Source: CAWCUZ01 sp963798795 (GTDB lineage Bacteria; Acidobacteriota; Vicinamibacteria; Vicinamibacterales; SCN-69-37). Taken from it: 64,000 nt of DNA. Below, one piece after another: positions 26,344-37,222 of the stretch. The stretch is from contig CAWCUZ010000001.1 of assembly GCA_963798795.1 (NCBI GenBank), forward strand, positions 1,364,001 to 1,428,000. Reading direction: 5' to 3'. A program made the position numbers and the translations under genes. The stretch's first letter is position 1, and every line of letters starts with the position of its first letter. The notes beneath the pieces were generated by a model, which made no database searches, was not told the origin of the DNA, and saw nothing but the letters and a program-made list of their open reading frames with translations.

Positions 26344-28861
26344 GTGACCCTGCTGTCCCGCGTTCGTTCATTTCTGCGTGCGGTTCTGGGCCGATCCCGA
26401 ATGGAGCGCGAGATGGACGTCGAACTCCGGTTCCACGTCAACGCGCGCGCCGACGACCTCGTCGCTCGGGGCATGACGCCGGCGGCGGCGCAGCGGAGGG
26501 CACGCGAGGAATTCGGCGACGTGCTCCGCTGGAAGGAACAAGGCCGCGAGGTCCGGGGGCTCGGCATGCTCGATGGCCTGCGAGCGGACGTCACGTTCGG
26601 TCTTCGCTGGCTCGCGCGCTCGCCGGGCGTGGCCGCCACCGCCACCCTCTCGATGGCCGTCGGCATCGGCGCCAACGTCGCCATCTTCAGCGGGGTCAAC
26701 ACGCTGCTGCTCGAACGGCTTCCGGTCGCCGACCCGACCGCGCTCGTGTTGCTCGGCCTGGCGTCAAACGGCCACGACGGCATTCAGGGCACGACATTCC
26801 CGTACCCGTTCTACCGTCAGCTTCGCGACTCGGGTGTTGCGCTGTCCGGCGTGCTGGCCACCGCGGACATGTCGCCCAGCCTCGACGCCGGCGGCGCACC
26901 CGAGCGCGTACGCGGCCAGCTCGTGTCGGGGAACTACTTCGACGTCCTCGGCGTGGCACCGCTCCTCGGTCGTCATCTGACGCCGGCCGATGACCATCCG
27001 GGCGCGAACCAGGTCGCCGTGCTCGACTACGGCGCATGGCTGCGCCGCTTCGGCGGCGACCCGAACATCGTGGGACATGTGATCAGGCTCAACGGGTTGC
27101 CCGTCACCATCATCGGCATCTCGCCGCGGGGTTTCAGGGGCTCGAGGTCGGCGGTGGCGCGGAGCTTCGCGTGCCGATCACCCTGCAGGCGGCCATGCAG
27201 GGCACCCGCTCGCGGCTGGAATCCAGCGGCTCGTGGTGGCTGCAGATCGTCGGTCGACTCCAGCCCGGCCTGACACGCGCGCAAGCCAGGGAAGCCATCA
27301 ACCGGGAGTTCCTGTCGTTTCGCGCGAGTTTGTCGAATGCCGACGGCGCGCCGCCAGCCGTCGAGGTGCTCGACGGCAGCCGCGGAGATCCGGCGCTGGC
27401 CGAGCACTTCACGCTGCCCCTCACCGTACTCAGTGGCGTCGTGGCCATCGTTCTCGCGCTGGTGTGCGTCAACGTCCGGGTCTGCTGCTGGCGCGCGCGA
27501 CGACGAGGCGGGTGGAGATGTCGCTGCGGCTCGCGATGGGCGCGAGCCGGCTGCGCGCGCTTCGTCAACTCCTGGTCGAAGCGATCCTGTTGGCGGTCGT
27601 GGGCGGCGCCCTGGGATTGCTGGCCTCGCGCATCGGTGCCCGGGTGCTCGCGCATCTCGCGGGCGCCCCGCCCGACTTCCACTTCGCCGTGGACGGACGC
27701 GTGCTCGCGTTCGCCGCGATCGCCACCGGACTCACGGGACTAGTGTGCGGCCTCGCACCCGCCTGGGCATCACTTCGCGTTGACGCCCTCCACGCGCTCA
27801 AGGCCGAGACGAATCGGTGCACCCGGGTGCGTACGGCCGGTCGGCGCGTGCTCATCGCCGGGCAGGTCGCGCTGTCGCTGGCGCTGCTCGTCGGCGCGGG
27901 GCTGTTCGCGCGCACGCTCTTCAATCTGCGGCACGCCGGATTCGGCTTCGACACCTCACGGCTTGCCGTCGTCACGCTCAATCCTGCGCTGGCCGGCTAT
28001 GGCCCGGATCGCCGGCCGATGTTCTATCAAAACGTGCTCGAGCGGGTGGGCACACTGCCGGCTGTCGAGTCCGCCGCGTTCGCCGTGGTGCCGTTGCTCG
28101 AAGGCAGCGCCTGGGGCAGCGGCATCTCGCTGGACACCGGCGAGCGTGACGAGCCGTCGGGCCCGCTGCGCAATGCCGTCGGTCCCGGCTACTTCCATAC
28201 CGTGGGCATCCCGCTCCGCGAAGGGCGCGAGTTCGCGCCAACCGACACCGCCGCGAGCGCGCCGGTCGCCATCGTCAACGACGCATTCGTCCGGCGCTAT
28301 TTCGGCGGCGCGTCCTCGATCGGCCGGCGCATCGGCCCGGCCGGTCCCGGCGGCACCGCGCGGTTCACCATTGTCGGTGTGACGCGCGACAGCAAGACGA
28401 CACGCATCCGCGAGGCGTCGCGCCCGTTCTGGTACGTGCCGTACTCGCAACTTGGCAGCGTGGACGAACTCACGCTGCACGTGCGCGCCACCGGCACGAC
28501 CGCCGCGGCGCTCCGTGACGTCAAGGCGGCGATCACGACCATCGACCCCCGCGTGGCCGTCAACAACACCACGACGATGTCGGACGTGATCGACCATCAG
28601 GTACGGATCGAGCGGCTCCTGGCCACGTTGGCGGGCGCCTTCGCGAGCATGGCGTTGTTCCTCGCGTCGCTCGGCCTCTACAGCACGATCAGCTGTCTGA
28701 CGGCAGCGCGCACGCGCGAGAGGCGTGCCTGCTGCTCGCGTCCGTGGCGTTCGCCGGGTCCTTGCCGGGTGCCGCCCAGTAAATCGCGGCCAGCGGCGCG
28801 CCGCGCTGGTGGTCGCCGCCGGGCTCGTGGCGGGCTACCGGGACCGCGATTCGCGCAATAA
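26344..28861 (+). pseudogene. MacB/FtsX-type ABC permease, frameshifted and truncated
   Basis: The prefix domain (REMDVELRFHVNARADDLVA), first helix (ATATLSMAVGIGANVAIFSG) and periplasmic domain read from GTG 26344 to about 27140. A lost base moves the protein to the next frame (GLEVGGGAELRVPITLQAAM), another shift near 27478 moves it again (VEMSLRLAMGASRLRALRQL). The rest is open to the helix SMALFLASLGLYSTISCLTA. After TAARTRE the usual final FtsX core (EIGLRMALG and following) is missing and unrelated frame continues to 28861. The two early shifts may be sequence errors, but the missing last 100 residues point to a real truncation. Confidence 0.7.
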
Positions 28862-28910
28862 CTTCCGGAGCGCGGTGCCCGGCTCGCCAGGCCTGTATAG
28901 TTCTGCGCCA

Positions 28911-30029
28911 GTGAAGGACTGGCGTCGCGCAGCCGACAATCGGGGCGTGCGTCCGGCGTTCTTCGAGTTGTGCGTCCATCCCAACGGGCTGGTCCGCAGG
29001 GTCCCGATCCTCGGTCTGCCGTTCATCATCGGTCGGGGGAGCGACGTGGACCATCCGCTCGACTCCGGCGGTGTGTCGAAGAGGCATGCCGTCGTGGTCG
29101 ACCTGGACGGCCGGCTTGCGATCCGCGATCTCGACAGCACCAATGGCACTTTCGTCAACGGCACCCGGATTGTCGAGCAGGTCCTCAAGGACGGGGACAT
29201 CGTGCACGTCGCCGACGTCGAGATGCGGTACCGGCTGTCGGACCAGCAGCCGGCGGCGACCGGTCTGGACCGGACCCTGGTTCAGCCTCCGGGTCAGGAG
29301 GATCTCGAAAGTCGGCTGCAGGGGGCGGAGCGTCTGGACCGTTTGCTGCTGGAGACCGCCGTCGAAATCCACTACCAGCCGATCGTCGACCTGGCCGAGG
29401 GAGGCGTCCTCGGCTATGAGGCGCTGGGGCAGGGCGCGCATGTCGACCTCGCGCGCGAGCCGGGGCCGCTGCTCCGGCTCGCCGAACGGTGCGACCGGGT
29501 GCTCGAACTCTGCGAGCTGTTCCGCTTGCGGTCGCTCGCCTCGGGAGAGGCGCTGGCTGCCGGGACCGCGCTGTTCCTGAATCTGCATCCCATCGAACTG
29601 GCGGCGGATCGGCTGGGTGAGATTGTCGGGTCCATTCGACGTTCGGCGGTGGCGGCCGCCCGGCCGATCGTCCTCGAGGTGTCGGAAGCCAGCGTGATGG
29701 ACGTGGCGAGGCTGCGCCTGCTGCGCGCGGCCTGCGAGAAGGGCGGATTGCTCCTGGCGTACGACGACTTTGGTGCGGGCCAGGCGCGGCTGGTCGAGTT
29801 GACGGAGGTGCCCCCGGATTACCTGAAACTCGACCGCGCCCTGATCAGCGGCATCGCGGCGTCGCCGTCGCGCCAGAACCTGGTGCGCGCGCTGGTGAGC
29901 GGCGTCCGGTCCCAGCAGATGCAGATCATCGCGGAAGGGATTGAGACGGCCGAAGAAGCGGAGGTGTGCCGCGAGCTCGGCTGCGGCTTCGGCCAGGGGT
30001 TCTACTTCGGCCGGCCCGAGCCGGTGTGA
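28911..30029 (+). CDS. FHA-EAL domain protein, probable cyclic-di-GMP phosphodiesterase
   Basis: 372 residues from GTG 28911. Residues 25-110 are a forkhead-associated domain (FIIGRGSDVDHPL, SKRHAVVV, STNGTFVNG), which binds phosphothreonine. Residues about 145-370 are an EAL domain with the residues needed for c-di-GMP hydrolysis: YEALGQG (Glu), FLNLHPIEL (Asn), LEVSEAS (Glu), YDDFGAG (Asp-Asp), YLKLDRAL (Lys), IAEGIET (Glu) and FGQGFYFGRP. The EAL proper is present although followed by GQG rather than the usual LR. A Ser/Thr kinase lies convergently next door, so kinase output could be read by the FHA domain to set c-di-GMP breakdown; this link is inference. Confidence 0.85.
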   Translation: MKDWRRAADNRGVRPAFFELCVHPNGLVRRVPILGLPFIIGRGSDVDHPLDSGGVSKRHAVVVDLDGRLAIRDLDSTNGTFVNGTRIVEQVLKDGDIVHVADVEMRYRLSDQQPAATGLDRTLVQPPGQEDLESRLQGAERLDRLLLETAVEIHYQPIVDLAEGGVLGYEALGQGAHVDLAREPGPLLRLAERCDRVLELCELFRLRSLASGEALAAGTALFLNLHPIELAADRLGEIVGSIRRSAVAAARPIVLEVSEASVMDVARLRLLRAACEKGGLLLAYDDFGAGQARLVELTEVPPDYLKLDRALISGIAASPSRQNLVRALVSGVRSQQMQIIAEGIETAEEAEVCRELGCGFGQGFYFGRPEPV

Positions 30030-30036
30030 GAACCCC

Positions 30037-31639
30037 TCAGCTTCCGGATGCCGACGCGCGCACCACGCGCACGCCCGCATGGCCTTCGAATGCCTCGATC
30101 AGCTTCTCCCAGTCGTCGCCATCGAGGCGGAGGATCACGTACGTGCTGCGGGTCTGGACGACGAGCCACCGTTTCGACCGGCCGAGAAACCCGGGGACTT
30201 TGAGGTGCCCGGTCGGACCGGGCAGCGACGCGTCCCAGAGCGGGTCACGGGCGTAGACGTACGTCGCCCGCCGCACGCCCCGCGCGGGCACCGGCATCTC
30301 CGGCGTCCCGTCGTCGCGCGGGACGGCGGTGATGCGCCCGTTCTCGAAACGGATCGTCACGTCTCGGTCGTGCGTGCCCTTGTCGTCCACCAGCAGCAGC
30401 TTGACGTCGGAGAAGGTCGCCGGCTCCGAGGCGCGCGCTGCGTCCGGAGTGCCCGCGTCGGCCGAAATGGCCGCTCCAGTCGAGGCAGATGTCGCTGCCA
30501 CGGCCGGCGGCGCCAGGCCGGGATCCGGAGGCCGCGGCGCCGGCGTCGTGTCGGGCATCCGGGGCAGGAGGATGTCGATCGGCGTCGGCGACTCGGGACG
30601 TGTGGCGACTGGCGCGACGCCCACGTCGGATCGGGCCGACCGGTCCGGCGGAGAGTCCGACGCCAGCCGCCACCAGGCCGGGGCGGCGAGGCCGGCGAGC
30701 CCAATGGCGGCCACGGCGGGCCACATGATCTTCCCGAAGGGACGGCCGCGCCGGAGCCACGCTCGGCGAGGCCGCGCCGGGAACCGAGGCAGCACCTGCG
30801 TGGGCTCGGGCGTCCGCGGCAGGGCGTCAGCGGGGCCCGCCGCGGCGAGGGCCAGCGCCTCGCGGAATTCTGCCGCGCTCTGAAACCGGTCCGCGGGCAG
30901 CTTGGCGAGCGCCCGGCCGAGAATCGCCGGCACCCACGGGGGCAGGTCGGGCAGCGCCTGCTCAGCCGGTCGCGGCGCCTCGCTCAGGTGGGCCTGTGCG
31001 ATCGCGAACGCGGTCGCGCCGGCAAACGGCAATGTGCCTGTGAGCAGCCGGTACAGCACGATGCCCATCGCATAGACGTCCGTCCGCGCGTCGACGGCGA
31101 GGCCCTGGACCTGCTCCGGGGACATGTACGCCGGCGTGCCGACGATCGCGCCGGCATGTGTGAGATGGGCGGCACCGTCCTGTCTCGCGATGCCGAAATC
31201 CATGACCTTCACCGCACCCGACCTGGTGATCATCAGGTTGCTCGGCTTGAGGTCGCGATGCACGATTCCGGCCTCGTGCGCGTGCGCCAGCGCATCGAGC
31301 GCGGCACCCACGAGCGCCGCGGCGCGCGCCGGCGGCAGCGGACCGACGGCGAGGACGGCGTCCTCCAACGTCTGGCCGCTCACGAGTTCCAGCGCGATGA
31401 CGAGCTGGCCTTCCCACTCGAACAGCTCGTGCACCGTCGGAATGCCGGGATGGTTCAGCTTCCCGAGCGCCACCGCCTCGGCCCGGAACCGGGGGGCGCC
31501 GTTCACCACCCGTGGATCCAGGAACTTCAGGGCCACCTCGCGGTCGAGCATCTCGTCGACCGCTCGGTAGACCGTGCCCATGCCCCCCTGGCCGATCAGG
31601 TCCAGGATCCGGGTACTGGCCGATGGAGTGTCCGAACAT
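30037..31639 (-). CDS. Membrane serine/threonine protein kinase (one frameshift)
   Basis: About 533 residues after correction. The PknB-like kinase domain has HRDLKPSNLM (catalytic loop), MDFGIA, GTPAYMSPEQVQG and a VALKFLD lysine strand. The glycine loop IGQGGMGTVYR is only restored by removing one extra base next to GTAC at 31611-31616, giving the start MFGHSIGQYRILDLIGQGG at 31639. A single membrane helix (MWPAVAAIGLAGLAAPAWW, about residue 255 of the open frame) is followed by a Pro-rich linker and a 120-residue extracytoplasmic domain I cannot assign. It ends 7 bp from the convergent FHA-EAL gene. Confidence 0.82.
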
Positions 31640-31900
31640 GCCTCGCCGACTCTGGCGGAGCAAAACGGGTGCCGCTCACCGGGCGAGTGCCGACCCGACT
31701 CGCCGGCCGGGCGTAGATGACAGAAGCGTAATCGGCGGGCAAGAAGGGGAAGGGGCTCGTTTGAGCACCCGCTCGGCTTCGCGGTCCCGGCCCCGTTCGT
31801 GTAGGCAGAGCCGTCGCGTGGACCGTCGGCTCCCAGGAACGAATCATGTGAGCCTACATCGTGCTAGTATTGTAGTTACATCAAATCGGAAAACCGCCCC
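31640..31900. other. Intergenic region without recognised gene
   Basis: A 261-bp space between the divergent kinase and antitoxin genes. I see no coding frame with homology. The last 50 bases are AT-richer, with TACATC repeated at 31853-31858 and 31876-31881 and TAGTATTGTAG between them. That stretch is the likely promoter and operator area of the toxin-antitoxin pair. Confidence 0.4.
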
Positions 31901-32170
31901 GTGCAGACCGTCGGCATTCGTCATCTCAAAGCGCACTTGAGCACCTGTCTGAAGCGCGTTGCGGCCGGTGAGCGGCTCACCGTGACCGATCGCGGGCGTG
32001 CCGTCGCTGTCCTGATTCCGGCCGATCCGGCGCCGGATGTCGAGTGGCTGCGCGCGATGATCGCCGACGGCCGTGCCCAGTGGGGCGGCGGGCGCCCGGC
32101 CGGGTTGACGCCGCGTTTGCCGTCGCGGGGCAAGCCGGCGTCCCGGATGGTGCTGGACGATCGCCGATGA
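31901..32170 (+). CDS. Phd/YefM-type antitoxin
   Basis: 89 residues from GTG 31901. The N-terminus VGIRHLKAHLSTCLKRVAAG, then LTVTDRGRAVAVLIP is the DNA-binding fold of the prevent-host-death family. The C-terminal 45 residues are basic and disordered-looking, as expected for the toxin-wrapping tail. The stop overlaps the toxin start (ATGA). It should neutralise the PIN toxin and repress the pair. Confidence 0.85.
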   Translation: MQTVGIRHLKAHLSTCLKRVAAGERLTVTDRGRAVAVLIPADPAPDVEWLRAMIADGRAQWGGGRPAGLTPRLPSRGKPASRMVLDDRR

Positions 32171-32580
32171 CGGTTTACCTGGACACGAGCGTGCTCGTAA
32201 AGCTCTACATGAACGAACGCGATTCCGACCACGTGCACCAGCTCGTCAATCAGGCCGTGGTCGTCGTGACGTCTGTCGTCGCATACGCCGAAGCCCGCGC
32301 GGCGTTCGCGCGTCGACGTCGAGAACGCCTGATGACGACGGCCGAGGCAGAGGCCGCCGTCCGGCAACTGGACCTGGACTGGCCGCGCTTCGTCCGCATT
32401 CCACTCGATGACGAGCTCGCACGGCTGGCAGGCGGGCTCGCCGAGACCCACGTCCTCCGCGGATACGACGCCGTGCACCTCGCGTCGTTTCAGGCTCTCC
32501 TCGAGCGGTGTGGCGATGACGACGTGCAGTTCTCATGTGCCGACGACCGATTGGCGACGGCCGCGAGGGCGCTGGGGTAG
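32167..32580 (+). CDS. VapC-type PIN-domain toxin
   Basis: 137 residues. The four acidic residues of the PIN nuclease centre are visible: VYLDTSVLVKLY (Asp), VVAYAEARAAF (Glu), RGYDAVHLAS (Asp) and FSCADDRLATAA (Asp). Such toxins cut specific tRNA or rRNA sites. The start ATG at 32167 overlaps the antitoxin stop by four bases, the normal coupling for these modules. Confidence 0.88.
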   Translation: MTVYLDTSVLVKLYMNERDSDHVHQLVNQAVVVVTSVVAYAEARAAFARRRRERLMTTAEAEAAVRQLDLDWPRFVRIPLDDELARLAGGLAETHVLRGYDAVHLASFQALLERCGDDDVQFSCADDRLATAARALG

Positions 32581-32639
32581 CCGGCGTCCGTCCCACCCGA
32601 ACCAGCCGAAGTCAGCGTCGCAGCAGCACGGCTAGGATC

Positions 32640-32801
32640 GTTCGCGAAGGAGTCCGGCAGAATCTTCAGCGCGACGTCGCGATCGAGCTTCGTGTCACGC
32701 GCTTCGTAGACCTCCCCCATGCCGCCTGCACCGAGGGGGGCAGTGATTTCGTACGGTCCGACGCGGGTGCCTGAGGTCAGCGTCAACGGTGACGTGATCA
32801 T
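32640..32801 (-). pseudogene. N-terminal remnant of a serine/threonine kinase
   Basis: From ATG 32801 the minus strand reads SGTRVGPYEITAPLGAGGMG, then EVYEARDTKLDRDVALKILP and DSFANDP, the first 55 residues of a PknB-like kinase almost identical in pattern to the one at 34462. It stops abruptly at about 32640, near the toxin gene. The 490-bp gap 32581-33071 otherwise holds no gene. A second scrap with the same LDRDVAL coding sequence lies at 34352-34376 on the minus strand. Confidence 0.75.
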
Positions 32802-33048
32802 ACGGGCGGACACCGAACGCCTTTCGCGTTTCCTCCCGCGTTGGGAAGAGACCAGGGCCTGTCCGGCGTTCACCGACCGGTGCTCCACACGTCGAGGTCA
32901 GAACGATTAGGCCACCCGCTCAGGTGACATGAGGTCCGCCCTCGCTGGCTGTTACGCCGTGCCGGCTCTCCGAGTGGCCACGCGGATATCCACGTCATGA
33001 CGTTCCTCAACTGCCGGACCGCACGCGCCTGAGAGGCCCGTCTGCTAC

Positions 33049-33073
33049 ATTAGTCCTGCTGAGAGGAACTAAT
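33049..33073. promoter_or_regulatory. Probable PadR operator overlapping the start codon
   Basis: Arms ATTAGT (33049-33054) and ACTAAT (33068-33073) form an inverted repeat with 13 bases between them; inner bases CC and GG extend the symmetry with one unmatched base. The right arm includes the first two bases of the ATG. The placement fits autoregulation by the PadR protein that follows. Confidence 0.55.
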
Positions 33074-33422
33074 GCCACGCTACGACAGCCTCGGCGAATT
33101 CGAACAGCTGGTGCTGCTCGCCATCGTGCGCCTCGACGAGAGCGCGTACGGCGTCACCATCCGCCAGGAGATCGACGCGCGCACCGGCCGCGAGGTGGCC
33201 ATCGGCGCCCTCTATACGGCGCTGGACCGGCTCGAACGGAAGGGCTACGTGCGCTCCGCGATGTCCCGGGCGACCCCGGAACGCGGCGGACGATCCCGGC
33301 GCTACATCACCGTCACGGCGAGCGGCGCCAGGGCGCTCCGCCAGTGCCGCGAACGGCTGGCCAGAATGTGGGATGGTCTCGACCGCCACCTCTCGATGAG
33401 CACGAAACGGATGCGCTCGTGA
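33072..33422 (+). CDS. PadR family transcriptional regulator
   Basis: 116 residues: LGEFEQLVLLAIVRLDESAY, GVTIRQEIDARTGREVAIG, ALYTALDRLERKGYVRSAMS (recognition helix), then RRYITVTASGARALRQCRE and a terminal helix. A Shine-Dalgarno GAGAGGA lies just before ATG 33072. The stop overlaps the GTG of the permease remnant (GTGA), showing that this was once a regulator-permease operon. Confidence 0.88.
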   Translation: MPRYDSLGEFEQLVLLAIVRLDESAYGVTIRQEIDARTGREVAIGALYTALDRLERKGYVRSAMSRATPERGGRSRRYITVTASGARALRQCRERLARMWDGLDRHLSMSTKRMRS

Positions 33423-34290
33423 CGCCACGTGCGCGCCGCCTGACGACGTGGCTTGTCGAGCGTTCGCTGCCTTCTGCCGATCGTCAAGCCGTTCTTGGTG
33501 ATCTGGCCGAGGAATTCGACGCGCTCGCGCAGCGCGACGGCTCGCGCAGCGCCCGGCGCTGGTACCGGCGGCAAGCGCGCCGCTCGGCGGACGCCGGCTA
33601 CTTCTCGACATTTCAGATCCCACTGATTGCGGGCCGCTTCTTCTCGGATCACGATACGGCGACCAGCGAGCCCGTCGCGATCGTCGACGAGCCGTTTGCC
33701 GAACATTTCTGGCCTCATGCCGACCCGATCGGCAAGCATCTGTGGTTCGATCCGAAACAACCGTTCGTGATCACCGGTGTGGTCGGGGGCGTCAAACAAT
33801 ACGGTCTGGATTCCGACGCCAAGATCGTTGTCTATTTCCCATCTTCCCAGACGAGACCCGCACCATGCAGGAGCGGCTCTACGCATCGCTGGCCCGGCGG
33901 CGCTTCGCCATGACACTGCTCGGCTCGTTCGCCATGTTCGCGATGCTACTGGCGGCGATTGGCGTGTACGGCGTGATGTCTCACCTCGTCAATCAAAGCA
34001 CCGATGAAATCGGCATCCGGCTCGCGCTGGGATCACCCAGGCGGCGCGTCCTGGGGATGATTGTCCGACAGGGACTGACGCTGGCCGGCGTCGGCATCAT
34101 CGGCGGTGTGATCGGCGCGGTGGCGTTGACGCGCGTCATGGCGAGTCTCCTGTCCGGCGTTGGCGCGCTCGACGCCGTCACGTTTGCGTCGGTTGGCCTG
34201 ATTCTGGCGACCGTGACGCTGATCGCGGTCGTGATTCCGGCGGCCCGTGCGATCCGACTCGATCCGGCCGTCGCCCTGCGCCAGGACTAG
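33419..34290 (+). pseudogene. ABC permease remnant with large internal deletion
   Basis: From GTG 33419 the prefix domain of a PadR-linked permease is read (VERSLPSADRQAVLGDLAEE, then RRWYRRQARRS). It jumps straight into the second periplasmic domain (YFSTFQIPLIAGRFFSDHD, VAIVDEPFAEHFWPHADPIG), so about 450 residues including the first FtsX group are gone. A frame change and small loss near 33850 lead to the last FtsX group in another frame (LASLARRRFAMTLLGSF, EIGIRLALGSPRRRVLGMIV) that ends normally with IRLDPAVALRQD at 34290. This is a true deletion derivative, not a single sequencing slip. Confidence 0.75.
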
Positions 34291-34461
34291 CGGTTCGCGG
34301 CAGGAGAATACGAACGACCAGGCCACACGCTCAGGCCACATCAGGCCCATTCTCAGCGCGACGTCGCGATCGAGCGCCCGCCCGAATCACGGCGGCCGAC
34401 AACGTCCGGCGACCTCCGCAGGTCCACTGCCGGGGAAAGCCCACTATAATCGGCCTGCTTC

Positions 34462-37147
34462 ATGGCGCTCCCCGCAGGCACCCGCATCGGTCCGTACGAG
34501 GTCGTGGGCAACCTGGGCGCCGGCGGCATGGGCGAGGTCTACCGGGCCCGCGACACCACGCTCGACCGCGAGGTCGCCCTGAAGATCCTGCCTGAGTCGT
34601 TCGCCACCGATCCGGATCGTCTGATGCGGTTCGAACGGGAAGCCAGGACGCTGGCCGCCCTGAACCACCCGAACATCGCCCAGATCTACGGCTTCGAACA
34701 TCAGGGGGGCGGGTCTGGCTTGCCGCCGGGCGAGACTCGACCCCCTGCCCTCGTCATGGAACTCGTCGAGGGCCGGACGCTCGACGAGATGATCACCGGC
34801 CCGCTCGGCGTGCGCGAGTCGATCGACCTCGCCCGCCAGATGGCCAGCGCGCTCGACGCCGCGCACGAAGCCGGCATCGTGCATCGGGACCTGAAACCCG
34901 CGAACATCAAGGTCCGGGAAGACGGCACCGTGAAGGTCCTCGACTTCGGCCTGGCCAAAGCCCTCGATCCTGCAGGGTCGGGCAGGAACGTCGGCGGATC
35001 CGGTCCGCGGACGGAAGAAGCACGGACGATGACCTCGCCGGCGATGACGCAGCAGGGGATCATCCTCGGCACGGCCGGCTACATGAGCCCCGAGCAGGCG
35101 CGGGGTCGTGCCGTAGACAAGCGGGCCGACATCTGGGCGTTCGGGGTCGTGCTCTACGAGATGCTGTCGGGCCGACGGCTGTACGCGGGCGAGACCGTCT
35201 CCGACACACTGGCCGCCGTCCTGACGCGCGACCCGGATCTGGCGGCGCTGCCCTCCGGTATTCCGACGCACGTGCGCGACCTCCTCGGGCGCTGTCTCGA
35301 TCGCGATCCCCGGACGCGGCTGCGCGACATCGGCGAAGCCCGAATCACGCTGGAGCGCGGTCCGGTCGGCGCCCCTCCGCCCGTGGCGGCCGTCCGGCGC
35401 ACCGGTGGGCCCGTGCTGCTGGCAGCCGGAGGGGCCCTCGCGATTCTCGCGGCGGCGATCGGCTGGTGGACCGGCCATCGGGCGGTCCCGACGGACGCCT
35501 CCTGGGATCATTTCACGCAGCTCACCGACCAGGCGGGCGCCGAGACGTGGCCAGTCATTTCTCCCGATGGCGCGTCGATCGCCTACGCCAGCCGCGCGCG
35601 CGGCTCCTGGGACATCTACCTGCAGCGCATCGGCGGCCGCAATGCCATCGTCGTCGCCGGCGATCCCGAGCGCGACGAAACGGCCCCGGCCTTCTCCCCG
35701 GATGGGGCCACGATTGCGTTTCACGAGTCGGACGCCGATGGCGGCATCTTCGTGGCCGGCGCCACCGGCGAGTCCGCGCGGCGGCTGACGGACTTCGGTT
35801 TCAACCCGGCCTGGTCGCCCGACGGACGTCGGATTGCGTTCAGCACCGAGGAAGTGGACGACCCCCACGCCCGCGGCGGCGTGGCCGAGCTGTGGGTGGT
35901 GGATGCCAGCGGCAGCGCGCCGGAGAAGATCTACGACGGAGACGCCGTACAGCCGGCCTGGTCACCGTCCGGCCAGCGCATCGCGTTCTGGAGCGCCGAT
36001 GGCGGCCAGCGGGATCTGGTGACCATTCCGGCTGGCGGCGGTACGCCCGTCAAGGTGACCGACGATCCGGCGCTCGACTGGAGCCCGGCGTGGTCACCCG
36101 ATGGCCGTTCGCTGTGCTTCTCCAGCGATCGTGGCGGCACGATGAATCTGTGGAGCATCGCGATCGACGAGACATCCGGCCGGGCGCTCGGAGCGCCCAC
36201 GCCGGTCACCGAAGGCGTTCAGGCGGCCATCGGCATGCCGAGCCTGTCACGGGACGGGACGCGTCTGGTCTTTCGTGCGGACCTGACGTCGACTGTGCCG
36301 TTGGCCGTCCCGTTCGATCCGGCCACTGAGAAGGTCGGTGCGCCGACACCAATCATCCGCCGCAACGGCTCGCTTGGCGTCTCGGACCTCTCGCGGGACG
36401 GCCGCTGGCTGCTCTTCACCAACCAGGGCGAACGGCAGGAGGACATCTTCGTCAGCCGCACCGACGGATCCGAGCTGCGGCGGATCACCGACGACATGGC
36501 CCGCGACCGCGCGCCGGTGTGGTCGCCCGACGGCCAGGAGATCGCCTTCTAGCTCGAACCGCACGGGCCTGTATCAGATCTGGACGATCAAGCCGGACGG
36601 CGGCGGTCTTCGACAGGTCACCGCGTGGAAGACGGACATGTCGTACCCGCTGTACTCGCCGACCGACCACCGCATGATCGCGTCCGAGTTTTCCGGACAT
36701 GCGTTCGTCATCGATCCGTCGAAGGCGGCTGCGGAACAGCAGCCGAGGGCCCTCAACACCGAGCTGTCGAAGGACGCGGCGGCGGAGCTTCTCGCCTGGT
36801 CGCCGGACGGCCGGCGTGTGGCCGGCAGGATCGCCCTCGCGAACGGCAACCCCGTGGGCGTCGCGATCTACGACGTGGCGAGCGATCGCGTCACGAAACT
36901 GAGCGACGACCTGGCCGCATACGGCCTGGGCTGGCTCGCCGACAGCCGGCGGCTGCTCATCCTCGACGGCCGCAACCGGCTGTGGCTGATGGACGTGGAC
37001 ACGAAGCGCCGCCATCGGATCGAGGTCCCGCCCCCCTACCGCCTCGCCGAAGTGCTGCCCTCGCCCGATGGCCGCACGCTCTACGGCGGCGGCAGGCTGC
37101 CCGAGTCGGATGTGTGGATGGTGGAGCACGCGGCCACGGGCCGCTGA
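34462..37147 (+). CDS. Serine/threonine protein kinase with TolB-like beta-propeller (one frameshift)
   Basis: About 894 residues after correction. The kinase domain (1-290) has LGAGGMGEVYRARD, VALKIL, HRDLKPANI, LDFGLAKA and GYMSPEQARG. A membrane helix (VLLAAGGALAILAAAIGWW) lies near 320. The rest is a TolB/PD40 propeller with repeats such as PAFSPDGATIAF, PAWSPDGRRIAF, PAWSPSGQRIAF and PAWSPDGRSLCF. A TAG at 36550-36552 ends the first frame at PDGQEIAF; dropping the extra G gives FYSNRTGLYQIW and a normal end at 37147. This kinase-propeller fusion is widespread in Acidobacteria and is thought to sense periplasmic signals. Confidence 0.85.
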
Positions 37148-37222
37148 CCTGCCAGCGCCGATCCGCCCCATCCACCGGCGGCCGATCCACAGCGCCGCCA
37201 GCGCCGGCGACAGGCCTCGCCC

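Noticed and set aside
29941..31716. A 591-codon plus-strand open frame
   Set aside because: It is antisense to the Ser/Thr kinase; the kinase motifs are on the minus strand.
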